Below the pieces are notes generated by a model, which was given only the letters and a program-made list of their open reading frames with translations, had not been told where the DNA came from and searched no databases. Source: Platanthera guangdongensis (Eukaryota; Streptophyta; Magnoliopsida; Asparagales; Orchidaceae). Taken from it: DNA of 64,000 nucleotides. Of the stretch, positions 20,656 through 31,363 are shown piece by piece (the first letter of the stretch is position 1; each line of letters opens with the position of its first letter). The stretch lies in contig CM077147.1 of the NCBI GenBank assembly GCA_039583875.1, positions 157,069,846 through 157,133,845 on the forward strand. The letters run 5' to 3'. A program made the translations under genes and the position numbers.

Positions 20656-21376
20656 CTTGTAAGACCCCCTTTTTTTATTTTATTGAACACCGAGGTCTTA
20701 GGCTCAGAACCGCCGCTTTACGGTGATACCTTCACACTCGGGAAGGTCATCACTACAAAATGCCGATCCTGCCGGCCAAATCGATCACAACTGTAGCAAA
20801 ATAGAAAAAAATGTCCACAAAAATCACATATATATGTAAATAATCTCCACGAAGGGAGTGTCCACAGATAGACAGAAATATAAAATCTTGGTCTCATGCC
20901 CAGTACATCATGTCCTCACTACAAATCTCTCAACGCGGAAGCAAATACTATAACTAATAATGATCAGGACTCACAACCCCTGTCATCTGAACTCCGGTAC
21001 TAGACTAGCCCATCTCTATGCGTGCCGACCTCCGGGGCTGCTCCTCTATGCTGGGCTCCACGGTCCCCTAAAATGATGTGGTTAGAAAATCGTTAGTCTA
21101 AAAGACTAAGTCCTATCATCCCCCACCCCTTCCCCCATGGCCCCTAGGCACCGAGCGGAGAGGAAGAAAGGGGAGGACTTGAAGGTGGAGAGTAATCAAG
21201 AAACAGATGGCAGTGGACATATACTAGAAATTTTATAGTACATGTGGCAGTAAGGTAAAGTATGAAAAGTAACCTTAACTTATAAGGAGACATATAAGCA
21301 AGGGATCTTCTCCAGGGCTCCCATCGTATAAAGAGTCACATATCAATTTATACATTGGGGTGTCGGTTATCAACAG

Positions 21377-21378
<2 letters not shown>

Positions 21379-21460
<82 letters not shown>
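21379..21460. repeat. (AT)n microsatellite, 82 bp
   Basis: This is an uninterrupted AT dinucleotide run inside the Gypsy-A LTR. Confidence 0.98.
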
Positions 21461-21463
<3 letters not shown>

Positions 21464-24400
21464 AATTTAACCTTAATTTATAAACTTACCCACACAAGCT
21501 TAGAGACCAAGGGGTCGTTTTGTAGGGCCAATTGTATAAGAGTACCATACCACTTATACAATAGGTGACAGGGGTTTTATGTTATGATTATGCTATGACA
21601 TGCAAGTGGGTTATGATGCGATCATGCAAGTGCAACTCACCCACCCGACTCTGTGCACACAGACCTTTAGTTCCCCCTTTCTGGAGCCAAACCTCCCAGG
21701 ATACATCCGTAGTGGTAGACAAAAGTGGTGGGTTGGGCCTCGCCCACCTCTAAACCAGTAAAGCACTACCGGTCAGACCTATCGTATGCCTCAACGCTGG
21801 TGCACTAAGCGGAGCTCCTGCGTACTCTTGCCGGCTGGCGCACCGGACTTCTGTTGGCGAAGTGCTAGCCACACTTGCCGAGTCAATGCACTGCAACCTT
21901 ATGTATCAACACCGAGCCAAAGCTCCCCGGACCATCCCGTCCGTCACAAACATCAACCGAGTCAAAGCTCGTCGGGCCATCCTGCCCCTTTCCATAAATA
22001 TCAACCAAGTCAAATCGACTTTCCGACACACCGGGGTGTGTGAAAGTGAACCCCTAATTATTCTAGTTGCTCTTTAAGAATTATCACTTCTACAGTTTAC
22101 GTTAGCCCAGGACTGCCCAAGGTATACCCCGTGAAGGGCTCTCGAAGGCACTAGGAACTATGATGGGATTACGCCCAAAGTTCCCTTTCGCAAGGAACTT
22201 ACTATTATTGGTTCCTACCCTATTTCCCAACCCTTTATTAATTTTACTAAATCTAGCCCTAGTGCATTAAACACTTCCTCCCTACGGGAAGGACGATCTT
22301 TCGCCGATCCCGAGCACCACCTACCACTAGTCAACCTCTCACTCTACAAATCTTGTCTTCCAATGATGAACTCCTTTTTATCTATCCAAACCAGCAGACC
22401 ACTAACCCCAAGGCATGCATCAAATTATACTCCAACATAATTTCTACAATTTTTACTATATGCAGACCACTTAAGCTATATGGCCCGTAAAATAGGAGGT
22501 ACAACAAATAATCATCCAATACTCCTATAATAATTATTGGAGGGACATTATAAGCTTTGTGGACTAAATCCAGAATTTCATAATTTTCCTATTTATCTGA
22601 TAATATATTTAATTAATTTAGTAGCCAAAAATCCCAAGTTTAAACATGATGTACCAATTTCAGATAAGATAATATTCCACCAAATTTTTGTTAAATACAA
22701 TATGAATATATAACACAAAATCCCAAGCCTCAAAATTTTCCAGTAAGGTTTAACCCCTTAATTTTAATTTCAAATATATTGCATAATAATTCATTTTAAG
22801 AAAATTTACAGCATTAATAATTCCATAAATTCATAGAAAATTCATGGATGATTGAACAGGCATATAAGTGCTCTAGATCAAGTTTCACAATTTATCATAG
22901 AATAATAAAGTATATAATTGATTTTCTCATAATATTTCAAGTTAAGGGGTTAATGAACAAAGTATAGCAATTTTCCATCTAAAATTCCAAATAAATTCCC
23001 ATATGAGCATACTGAACTAGAAACACTAATTCTCAAGTTTCATAACATTTCAACATGTATTGAGCTCTGTAAGAATTATTTAGCAAGTTCCCAAATATTT
23101 GAGGTTGTGCAGTAGGTACCCTAATTAAGTATCCAAAAATTCCATTAAAATTCACATAGGATTAATATGGTCTAAAACGCCCTCTGCCATATTTTCATGA
23201 ATTTTTTAAGAGTCTTGCTAACCTATTCTAGCCCCACCATATTTGTGCCCTAGGCTAGGGTTAGGGTTTTGTGGGCCCTAACCTTTCCAAAATCCCTTAA
23301 GATTTTTACCAGAGGGATTAATCTATCCTATCACCCTCCCTACAAAGTTACAAGATCATTCAAGGTGTTTTGGCCTCATCCCCTTCACAAGGCACAAAAG
23401 CCCTTCCTTAGGGTATGGCCTTAGATCTTAGGGCAAACCAATTACAATCTAACCCATCTTTCATGATAAGGTGAAAGAAGTCATTCCAAGCCAGTGGCCC
23501 CAATCCTAACCTCTGTTGAGGTTATTTGGCCAGTCAAAACCCAAAATACAACTTTTGACCAAAATACCCCTTTTAGGGCAAAGCTAGGGTTTGCATGATT
23601 TCTATTTAAACCACCTACAAATGTGATGAAATTTTAACCAGAGATTTATATTGACCCTAAACACCTCTCACCAAAATTTGGGTGAGTTTGGAGGTCATTT
23701 GGCCCTTAAATTAATTAACCATAGATAAATTAAATATTTTCCAAAACTATAGAAATATTGTCCTCAAAAATTCCCATCTTTGGGCAGCACCTAGATATGG
23801 CCAGGGGGACTCCCTGCCAAAATTTCAATTAATTTGGACCAAGGATGAAGTGTGGGCACTCAGTTTAATGTCTGTCTAGCCCTAGGTGTAGGTCCCACCA
23901 AAACGGGTGCCCTGGTCAAAACAAGTACCCAAATTAGTTCAAATCAATTTTAAAATAATATAGACCCAAAGGGCTACAAATCAGGTGTTGACCTTTTTCT
24001 CATATATAGCGTCTAACTATTTTTAATAATTTAAAACATTGAATGTTAATAATGTGACAGAAATCATGAAAACGAATATATAAACCTACAGTTTAATAAA
24101 TCAACTTTTGCACGAATCTTGGCACAAGTTTGACGACATCCCTTCATCTTCTTCCTCCAGCCAACGACTTCGATTCATCCCGCCTGGAGCATCTTCCAGC
24201 AGCTACCGCCGGCGATCAGGCCACCTCCCCGGCCGGCCACCGCCACCACCACCTCTGTTGAGGTGGTGGCCGTCGCCAAGCGGCAGCTTGGCCGCCGGAG
24301 GGGCTTATTCCGGCGGTTCTAACATGAAGTTTTCGACCCGAAATCCATGAAAACTAGAACTTGATTCGGGTTCAATTGAGCCCGAACCTCAAACCTAAGC

Positions 24401-24975
24401 ATTGCTATGATCTACCCATGGAAGGAGTGGAGGAGGACCTTGCTGGACGGCTGTAGCCTTGCTGATTGCCGGGAAGACATGGTGGTGGTTGTGGTGGTCG
24501 GATTTCTGCAATAGCAGTGTGAGCTCCCTTGGCTCCTTCAGGTAAAGGGTGGAACTGACTCCTTGGAGTCCAGTGAAGCTTTTAAGAACAAGAAATGGGG
24601 TATTAGGTGGGGAAATCTTGCATTGCCATTATTGGCTCTTGGTCAAGGTTGGCGGCCATGGTAGGTAGGGGGAAAAGCTGGCTCCACCCAGTCAAGGAGT
24701 AGCTGGTTGAATTGGGGCTGCCTTCCTGGTCTTAATGAACTGAATGGGAGGTTGGGGAAGGGGAAGGAATGAGCCCAAAGTCTCCTCCATTACTTCTCTT
24801 CTCTTTCTCTCTCTTTCCTTAAAGTTTCTCTCTCTCCTACTCACCAAGCTAAACTTTGGCTTCTACCTAACCCAATGGCAGCCCACATGTTTATTTTATC
24901 CATCAAAACATGGTTAGCCCAAGTGAGTTGGGCTTGAGCATTAGTTAGCCCATTTGGGCTAGCTTGACCTAAACC

Positions 24976-25560
24976 TTGACTAGGGTTTACCTTGGTCAAT
25001 TTGGTCTTTGAGGTTGGCCCTAATGGGTCCTTGGTGACCCATTGGCCTCCCCTATGGCCTAGGTAGGGTTGTCTTGGCCCTTGGAGGTCACTTGACCCTT
25101 AAGTAGGGCACTTTGACCACTTTGGTGCTACGGTTGACTTTGGTCAACTTAGCCTTTTTGGTTGGCCCCAATGGGTCCTTGGTGACCCATTGGCCTCTCA
25201 CTAGGATTATGAAGGTATGTGTGGGGTCCTCTTGGGTAAGGGAACTTCAATTGGCCCTTGTGCAGGTTAGTTTGACCCATTTAGGGTAAGAATTGCCTTT
25301 GGTCAACTTAACCCTTTGGACTGCCCTTCATGGGTCCTTAGTGACCAATTGATCCCACGTTAGGTCTAGAAAGTCCTTGGTAGGGTTAGTTGGGCTTTAC
25401 CATGGCACACTGCCCTTAGTTATGGCACCTTGCCCAATTTAGGCCTATGGTGGTTCTAGGTCAACTTGGGCATCCTGGGTTGACTTCAATGGACCCTTAG
25501 GGCTCTACTGGACCCTACAATGGGTTGATGAGACCATGGTGGGGTCTTGGAGTCTTGGTG
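24976..25560 (-). repeat. Degenerate tandem repeat with hairpins in Gypsy-A LTR (right copy)
   Basis: About four 150-165-bp units occur in U3. The best stem is CCAATGGGTC (25168-25177), loop CTTGGT, GACCCATTGG (25184-25193), a perfect 10-bp arm pair. GTTGAC/GTCAAC pairs lie just before it in each unit. Confidence 0.75.
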
Positions 25561-25732
25561 AAGCCCCATGATCATCTTAAACAAGAGTTTAGAAATTTAC
25601 TATGTGTAGACCATAGTGGTCTCACCCAGATTCTTAGGTTTACTTGGTCTTCTTGGGCTTCCTAGGGTTTTGTCATGACCTAGTCATGACCAAAACCACT
25701 CTTAGGGGTCTAGTTGGAAATGGGATGTTACA

Positions 25733-26386
25733 TGTGGACCGTCCTTGAGAATGGTGGTGGGGCTTGAATCTCAGCACACCGATAATGTGCCCTGAGTGAA
25801 TGGAACATGTGGCTGGCAGTGCCATTGTTTGTGGGGTTTGGTGCTTAAGTTGCATGCTTTGATTGCCGCTATATATTTATGCTAAATGTTGACTCGCTGC
25901 CCTGAGTGAGGGGTGAGGTCATTATAATTTAGTCAGCTAATGCTGACCATTGCATTGTTTTCCACCTTCGGGTTGGAATGCATTTGTGAAGGTATAGCTA
26001 GAGAGCCAAGAGTTAAATAGCAGGCTAAAGACCATGCTGGCTATGCTCTCCCTCGAAGGCCAAAGAGAATTTGTTTTACTATTTCATGTATGGCCGGCCT
26101 GTGTGCCGAAGTTTGTAAAACACTATTATTTGTGGAAATAGTTGTAAGGCCTTAAGGTCATAACTATTTGTGCATTTATCTTATCATTCCTAATTGGTGT
26201 TAGTGGACATTCCTTTGTTTAGGTTCCAAGCAAATAAAAATTATCTTCTGCTAGAATGCACTCTGAGTTATGATGCGTTTATGGATTGTGCACTCAATGC
26301 GTAGCTCCACTAACTGACCGTGGAATATGGCATAGGGCCCCGACTGGACCTTCTGTTATATTTTATGTGACAGATGGGGTGTTACA
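25733..26386 (+). repeat. 3' part of a Gypsy-B-family LTR
   Basis: It aligns along its length to about 58510-59189 of the Gypsy-B LTR. Shared blocks include AATGTGCCCTGAGTG, CCCTCGAAGGCCAAAG, TGTGGCCGGCCTG-like, and CTGGACCTTCTGTTATAT. It ends GGGGTGTTACA at 26386. No primer-binding site follows, so it is a solo or 3' LTR. Its front part is cut off by Gypsy-A. Confidence 0.85.
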
Positions 26387-27245
26387 GATCCCACGGTGTA
26401 TGTAGATTACTTGACCATCATGTGCATAGTCTACGACATCTGTGACCGCATCAGTGTCGAGCAGGGCAAGGATGCTACATTGTACATGGTGTTTTGGTCT
26501 TTGGAGTGGGGTACTTGAGGAGTACACTCTGCCAGAGGACCTAGTATATTTCCATGAGCACTTAAATATCACCATAGGGTGTGGGATTCAGGAAGATATC
26601 TTGAGAGAGGCATACTACATCAAGTATACAGTTCATCAGGGAATACAAAGTTGAATGCTGACCTACAAAGGATTATTTATTGGTCAGGAATGAATAGGGA
26701 CATCATGTATTCTTTGATTCACTATAAGGCTTCTCAGTCGATAAAGGAAAAAACTCAAGATCCTGGGGGATTGATGCATCCCCTATCAGTACTAGAGTGG
26801 AAGTTCGAAGATATCTCCATAAATTTTGTGCGTGGACTGCCCCGCTCTTGCTCAAGGAATGATTCGGTCTGGGTAATAGTGGACCGTTTGACCAAGTTGC
26901 CATATTCATACCATCCAGGAAGGATGCTCACATTAGTATTCTGGTGTGCCTTTTGTAGAGTAGCATGTCAGATATCATGGGGTTCCCAGGACGATTGTTT
27001 TAGACTGGGATGGTAAATTCACCCTTAGAGAGTAGAAAGTCGTACATACATACTTAGGTTCTCATTTTACATTTTAAGCCGCTTTCCAGCCGTAGGATGA
27101 CGGTTAAATGGAGCGCATTATCTAGATTATGGAGGATTGCTATGCGGATGCATCCGGAATTACGGGAGGCATGGGAGAGGTTGCTACCATTGATCGTGTT
27201 CTTCTACAACAATACACACAAGGCAAGTACTGGTATGTCTCCTTA
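26387..27245 (+). pseudogene. Decayed Ty3/gypsy integrase fragment
   Basis: The first ~150 bases show nothing clear. From about 26590 a frame reads ILREAYYIKYTVHQG, then after a frameshift LNADLQRIIYWSGMNRDI, and LSVLEWKFEDISINFVRGLPRS, then SVWVIVDRLTK. This is the integrase zinc-binding and core region. Key residues are changed: the first His is Tyr, the Cys pair is lost, and the first catalytic Asp is Asn (ISINF). A later piece (LPLIVFFYNNTHKASTGMSPYE, 27180-27245) is the core end. It is non-functional. Confidence 0.8.
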
Positions 27246-27431
27246 TGAGTCTTATACTGATGTTATTGTTGATGATTATTCTAGATATACATGGGTACTC
27301 TATCTTAAGAAAAGTAAGATAGTTATGATACTTTTATGACATTTATCAAATATGTCCAGAATGAGATGGACTACACTATAGTCAATATGAGAGTAGACGT
27401 AAGCATGTAGGCTTCTATACTTTGTAGCTTA
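27246..27431 (+). pseudogene. Ty1/copia integrase fragment joined to the gypsy piece
   Basis: Directly after the gypsy SPYES motif the frame becomes VIVDDYSRYTWVLYLKKS, a Ty1/copia integrase core. It is then followed in another frame by FMTFIKYVQNEMDYTIV. It ends at the TGTAT target of Copia-2. Both parts are degenerate. Confidence 0.7.
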
Positions 27432-27436
27432 TGTAT
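27432..27436. repeat. Target-site duplication of Copia-2 (TGTAT)
   Basis: TGTAT at 27432-27436 is repeated exactly at 38592-38596. Confidence 0.93.
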
Positions 27437-28067
27437 TGAAAGTGTGAGTTAGATCTGATATACTCTAGAGGGGGTGAATAGAGTATGGTGCTTGCTAAAA
27501 ACTTTTACAACAGCTGTTGTATTCTAAATGTGAACAGGGAAGCAAATAATAAAAAGTAAATCTAATCACAGAATGATCACAGAGCAATCTAGTCACAAAG
27601 CAACCTAGTAAGAAAGCACAGCCAGAAACAAAAAGAAAAACAAGCAACCAGAAGACATAAGGAGCTATAGTGGTTCCCCAATCAACATGGGTACATCCAC
27701 TCTTCTACCACCCTAGGTAGGAATCCACTGCAGGATGAGTTAATCAGGTGTCCTGGGCACCAATGAGCTTTTGATAAGGTGCTCAAAAACCAAACCAGAT
27801 TTTTTGATCAGGTGTCATGCCACCAATGAGCTTTTGATAAGGTGCTCAAAAACCAAACACAAACTTTTGAAGGGAGTTTGAAAAATCCTTTACAGCAGAG
27901 AGAGAGAGGGATGAGAGAAACCTGGTCTTGAGGGCGGCTTCCAAACCTAACTACTAACCCTTAGACTCAAATCTACTTGACCTTTATATCTATACACTGA
28001 GGTCAATACAGGTTTCCTAAAGAGACATAGTGATCCTGACCCAAATCAGTAATAGGGTGTTCCAACA
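27437..28067 (-). repeat. Copia-2 3' LTR, internally deleted (631 bp)
   Basis: It runs TGAAAGTGTG..GTGTTCCAACA. It matches the first ~485 bases and last ~150 bases of the right LTR. The middle ~921 bp, including the TCGTCGA array, is missing at the junction 'gatgagaga/aacctggtcttg'. Confidence 0.93.
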
Positions 28068-28081
28068 ATCTCCCCCTATTT
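28068..28081 (-). promoter_or_regulatory. Copia-2 polypurine tract
   Basis: The minus strand AAATAGGGGGAGAT abuts the 3' LTR. It is identical to the Copia-1 tract. Confidence 0.9.
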
Positions 28082-28393
28082 GGGTTAGGATTACTATTTA
28101 CAAAAATTGAAAATTATAAACATACAGAACAACAATATAACAACAAAACATTGCAGAATCACAGACATTGTCATAGATAGTTCAGAAATCAAAATAATTA
28201 TCACCTTACAGAGTTACTCTTTTTCTTTGCTCTTTATAAGTTTTATTTCCCTGTTTGGACTAAGAGCTTCCTTCTTAGATCTTCTATCATCAGCTGCACC
28301 TAGAGATGTTTGTTATTTTGGCCTTGGTACTACAGCTTCAGGGTGCAGCTTCATGTAGCTTTCAGAATCAAAGAACTTGCTGGAGGAGTATCT

Positions 28394-31231
28394 TTATAGT
28401 TCCTTTTTCCTTTGTTCTGACAAAGTAGTAATGCTGGAGGTGTCCTTGCCTTGCTTTCTGGCTTTCTTAATCTGATCCAAAGCAGCTAATTCCTTCATCC
28501 TAGCTGTCCAGGAAGTTGGATTGTTCTCTGGATGCTCAAAGGGAACTGGAGGCTCATATCTGTTGGAGGGATTATCTGGAGGAGTTCTGGAGGAGACTAA
28601 TCCTTTCAACTTATAAGGAAAGGGACCTGAGGTTGTATCAGATGGACCTTGTCCTTCACTTGAATATGGGTGTTGCCTGGAGTAACCTTTGGAATAAACT
28701 TGAAGTTCTCTTTGGTTGCCTCTGTAGTTTCCTATCCTTGATTGATAGCCTCTGGATTGGCTTCCCCTATGTTGAGATCTTCCTTGAGGCTGATAAGGGG
28801 TTTGGCTTCTGGCAGAGGGTTGAACAGCTGAACTACCACCTGCACCTGCACTAGGTGAAGGAGGAGGAGGAGGAGGGTGATGAAACTGAGAGGAACCTTT
28901 CTTATACTTTCTCTTTTTCTTCATAGCCTTTAGTTGATTCTTGGAGTATTGCATCCAGTGTTCTGTAATGGGGCAGTCATGCAATATGTAGTATGGAATA
29001 CCATTAGTAACTTTGACTTTAGCTGGAGGAACCTTTTTCATTGCCTTGCTTCTGGCCTTTCTTTTCCTTGCTATAGTAGCAGAAGAATCATCTGAATCAG
29101 TTCTGAACTGATCACTTTCTGAGCTTTGTTCATCATATAAAGCATCAATCCTTTTAAGGTAGTCTTTTTGTTGTTGTGATTGAGCAGGAGAAACAGTAGT
29201 GACAACAGTAGTAATAGCAGGAGGAGGAGTAGATGTAATACTGGCAGAAGAGGTCATGGTAGCAGCAGTAGATACAGCAGTAACTGGGGCAGCAGATGCA
29301 GATATAACACTTTCAGGTACAATAGTTTCAGCATTAGCAATAACATCAGCAATAACAGTATGCTCAAGGTCAAATGCCTCTGTCTGTATATCCTCAGAAA
29401 CTAAAACATCAACCATATCAGAACTAACAGAAACAGCAACATTTGCAGCAGTAGAAGCAGCATCAGCACTTTCAACAGAGACTGAAGGAGCAGCAGCAAC
29501 AGAAACAGCAGGGGTAGCAGCAGAAAGGGACTTTATAAAAGAATTAAAGAGACTGGTGTCACAGATGGAAAAGGGCACAATGGCCTTGGATAGATCTTCT
29601 GATGGCTGGACTGCAGTATGCTCTGGAAGATAGCTGAAATATGTATAATCAAAATCTGATAAAAGTGACCTGAGGTCCACTGAGAAAACTGCAACTTGAG
29701 ATGGTGAGGCTTGAGCTTGAATTGAAGATACAGCAGCAGCAGCAGCAGGCAATCCATCCACTTCATGAGGCATCTCCCCCTGCCTAGATTCAGTCAAGAC
29801 TGGATCAAGGCACCCAGATGAAGGGATTGTCTGAGGAGGAAAGAGGGAGGAGAGCCTGGCAGACAGGTCTGCAACTGACTTTAAAAGTAGAGCCAAGGAG
29901 GTCTCCAACAAGAGGGATAGCCTGGGAGCTATCAGCTCATAAAGTCTGTCTGCTAAGGCTGGAATATCTACATGCTCAATAGGGATTTGAGCAGAGGTAG
30001 GGACTGAAGGTGGAGCAGCTAGAGATGTTGGTGGAGAGCTGGTGTATGGGGGAAAGGAAGGTTGAGATGTGGGGATTGTTGAAATGGAAGATAGTGGAAT
30101 GGAAATAGAAGGTGTGAAGGAGGGTTGAGCAATGATATCTTGCAGTAGCTGTTGATATGATGTGGATGAAGAGGGTAGATCAGGAAGGGATGAAGGGGAA
30201 TCATCCATAAAGGAATCATCCAGAAGTGTTAAGGATGGAAGTTGGGATGATGAATCAATTTCCTGATGTGGGTAGTGATGTAAAGGATGGAAGAGTTCTT
30301 CTGTTAGTGGAAGAGTTGGAGAATGGATAGAAGTTGGAGATGGGGTTGAAATTATGATGGTGGAGGAAACTGTAATGGTGGATGTGACTGGTGGAGATGA
30401 AATAAGAGGTGGAGGAGGAGAGGAAGAAGCAGGCAAGTCTTCTGCAGGGGCAGAGACTTGAGGGGAAGAGACTGCAAGAGTCCTTGTGCCTGATGTGATA
30501 GATGCAGAGGGCCTGCTGGGCTTCACTATCTGCCTGTCCCATTTACCAAACAAGGCACAGGAGAGCCTCTTAGAGGCATTGATGTGCATCCCATTTGAGA
30601 CTAGCAGGGCAGGGCATCTGTTCTGAAGAAACAGCCCTAGTATCCTTCCAAAGTTCACAAAATTCTTGTTGATTTTCTTCTTAATCAGGTCAAAGAATAC
30701 TTCTCCCCAGTTCAACTGTTTCTTATCTACAAGAGCACCCATCAAACACAGCTGATACCTGGAGATGGTATCATGGGCTGAGTTCTTGGCCAATAAGACC
30801 TTTCCTACAACATCAGCCAAGAATCTGTACTCAACAGCCAAATTCTTTTTCAGCAGCTTGCTAGGGTTTGCATCAGAATGACCCATTTTATCAAGCATAG
30901 TAGAAAATTCTTCTCCAGACATCTCAGCGGAATCTCTTCCAGAATTTAATCCAAAAATCTCTGTCAGAATAGTAGGTGTCAGAGGTACCTGGGTGCCAGA
31001 AATTGAGCCAACAACTGTATTCTGGTCCTGGTTGTGGGCAGTATAGACCCATTCCTTTATTTCATCAGCAGGTAACTTGATTCTGGTGGACATGATAGTC
31101 ACTAGCTTTTGTTCCTTGAAAAGTTCTAGAATTTCTTGGAAAATCTGATCACTGTTATTGAAAGAGTCCATATCTATATCAAATCCTGCATCAAATTTCA
31201 TGGCGGCTAGGACTGCAACTGAGACGGCCAT
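28394..31231 (-). CDS. Copia-2 ORF3: 945-residue accessory protein of unknown function
   Basis: I chose the ATG at 31231 (MAVSVAVLAAMKFD) because it follows a splice acceptor and matches the Copia-1 ORF3 start. Residues ~10-240 form a conserved globular-looking region (LTPTILTEIFGLNSG.., FLADVVGKVLLAKNSAHD, FDLIKKK, GKWDRQ) resembling the 'putative plant transposon protein' domain. Residues ~245-680 are Ser/Thr/Pro/Ala low complexity with a QGEMP motif. Next come an acidic then basic stretch (ARKRKARSKAMKK, NLS-like), a proline run, a Gly/Arg/Gln-rich segment (GRSQHRGSQSRGYQSR), and a C-terminal block shared with Copia-1 (PPVPFEHPE). No signal peptide or membrane helix is evident. The basic, GR-rich tail suggests nucleic-acid binding (inference). 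It stops at TAA 28394 where Copia-1 continues in homologous sequence, so the end is slightly truncated. Confidence 0.8.
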   Translation of the reverse strand: MAVSVAVLAAMKFDAGFDIDMDSFNNSDQIFQEILELFKEQKLVTIMSTRIKLPADEIKEWVYTAHNQDQNTVVGSISGTQVPLTPTILTEIFGLNSGRDSAEMSGEEFSTMLDKMGHSDANPSKLLKKNLAVEYRFLADVVGKVLLAKNSAHDTISRYQLCLMGALVDKKQLNWGEVFFDLIKKKINKNFVNFGRILGLFLQNRCPALLVSNGMHINASKRLSCALFGKWDRQIVKPSRPSASITSGTRTLAVSSPQVSAPAEDLPASSSPPPPLISSPPVTSTITVSSTIIISTPSPTSIHSPTLPLTEELFHPLHHYPHQEIDSSSQLPSLTLLDDSFMDDSPSSLPDLPSSSTSYQQLLQDIIAQPSFTPSISIPLSSISTIPTSQPSFPPYTSSPPTSLAAPPSVPTSAQIPIEHVDIPALADRLYELIAPRLSLLLETSLALLLKSVADLSARLSSLFPPQTIPSSGCLDPVLTESRQGEMPHEVDGLPAAAAAVSSIQAQASPSQVAVFSVDLRSLLSDFDYTYFSYLPEHTAVQPSEDLSKAIVPFSICDTSLFNSFIKSLSAATPAVSVAAAPSVSVESADAASTAANVAVSVSSDMVDVLVSEDIQTEAFDLEHTVIADVIANAETIVPESVISASAAPVTAVSTAATMTSSASITSTPPPAITTVVTTVSPAQSQQQKDYLKRIDALYDEQSSESDQFRTDSDDSSATIARKRKARSKAMKKVPPAKVKVTNGIPYYILHDCPITEHWMQYSKNQLKAMKKKRKYKKGSSQFHHPPPPPPSPSAGAGGSSAVQPSARSQTPYQPQGRSQHRGSQSRGYQSRIGNYRGNQRELQVYSKGYSRQHPYSSEGQGPSDTTSGPFPYKLKGLVSSRTPPDNPSNRYEPPVPFEHPENNPTSWTARMKELAALDQIKKARKQGKDTSSITTLSEQRKKEL
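29771..29783 (-). promoter_or_regulatory. Internal PPT-like purine core in Copia-2 ORF3
   Basis: The minus strand GCAGGGGGAGATG lies at the place equivalent to 3971-3983 in Copia-1, although the surrounding low-complexity protein has diverged. Confidence 0.5.
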
Positions 31232-31237
31232 TGTTTC

Positions 31238-31246
31238 CTGCAAAAA
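31238..31246 (-). promoter_or_regulatory. Putative 3' splice site before Copia-2 ORF3
   Basis: The minus strand TTTTTGCAG|GAAACAATGG lies 6 bases before the ORF3 ATG and is near consensus. It matches the position in Copia-1. Confidence 0.6.
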
Positions 31247-31363
31247 TCAACAAACAAACGACCAAGTGTAGAGAAGTTTGGAGGGAAAGAAAATTTTTGC
31301 AGAAAGTATGAAAGCGCAAGGGAGAACGACGGCCAAAAAAAGAGTTTTATATTAGGGTTCGAC

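Larger units (their letters stand above)
1..25732 (-). mobile_element. Gypsy-A: giant-LTR Ty3/gypsy derivative, host of two nested insertions
   Basis: The terminal DNA at 1-509 plus 12951-14052 is near-identical to 24128-25732, which defines two LTRs. The right LTR (20658-25732) runs TGTAAGACC to GATGTTACA, about 5.1 kb. On the minus strand it is followed by a TGGTATCAAAGTG primer-binding site. Once Copia-1 and TRG-1 are set aside, the element's own internal DNA is only 14053-14834 plus 20270-20657, about 1.2 kb. This holds a gag start and an integrase end. Protease, RT and RNase H are absent. It is therefore a large-LTR, deleted (LARD-like) element that would need a helper. The left LTR continues beyond base 1, so its far end and the left target duplication are not visible. 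Confidence 0.85.
20658..25732 (-). repeat. Gypsy-A 5' LTR (right copy), ~5.1 kb
   Basis: It runs TGTAAGACCC..GGATGTTACA, 5075 bp, unusually long for a plant LTR. It contains an (AT)n tract, a long AT-rich middle without coding sequence (22200-24100), a CCG-rich segment near 24170-24310, and the ~155-bp tandem repeats at 24976-25560. The element inserted into a Gypsy-B-family LTR at 25733. Confidence 0.9.

Noticed and set aside
29199..29633. 144-codon plus-strand ORF of low complexity
   Set aside because: It is the antisense of the Ser/Ala-rich middle of Copia-2 ORF3.
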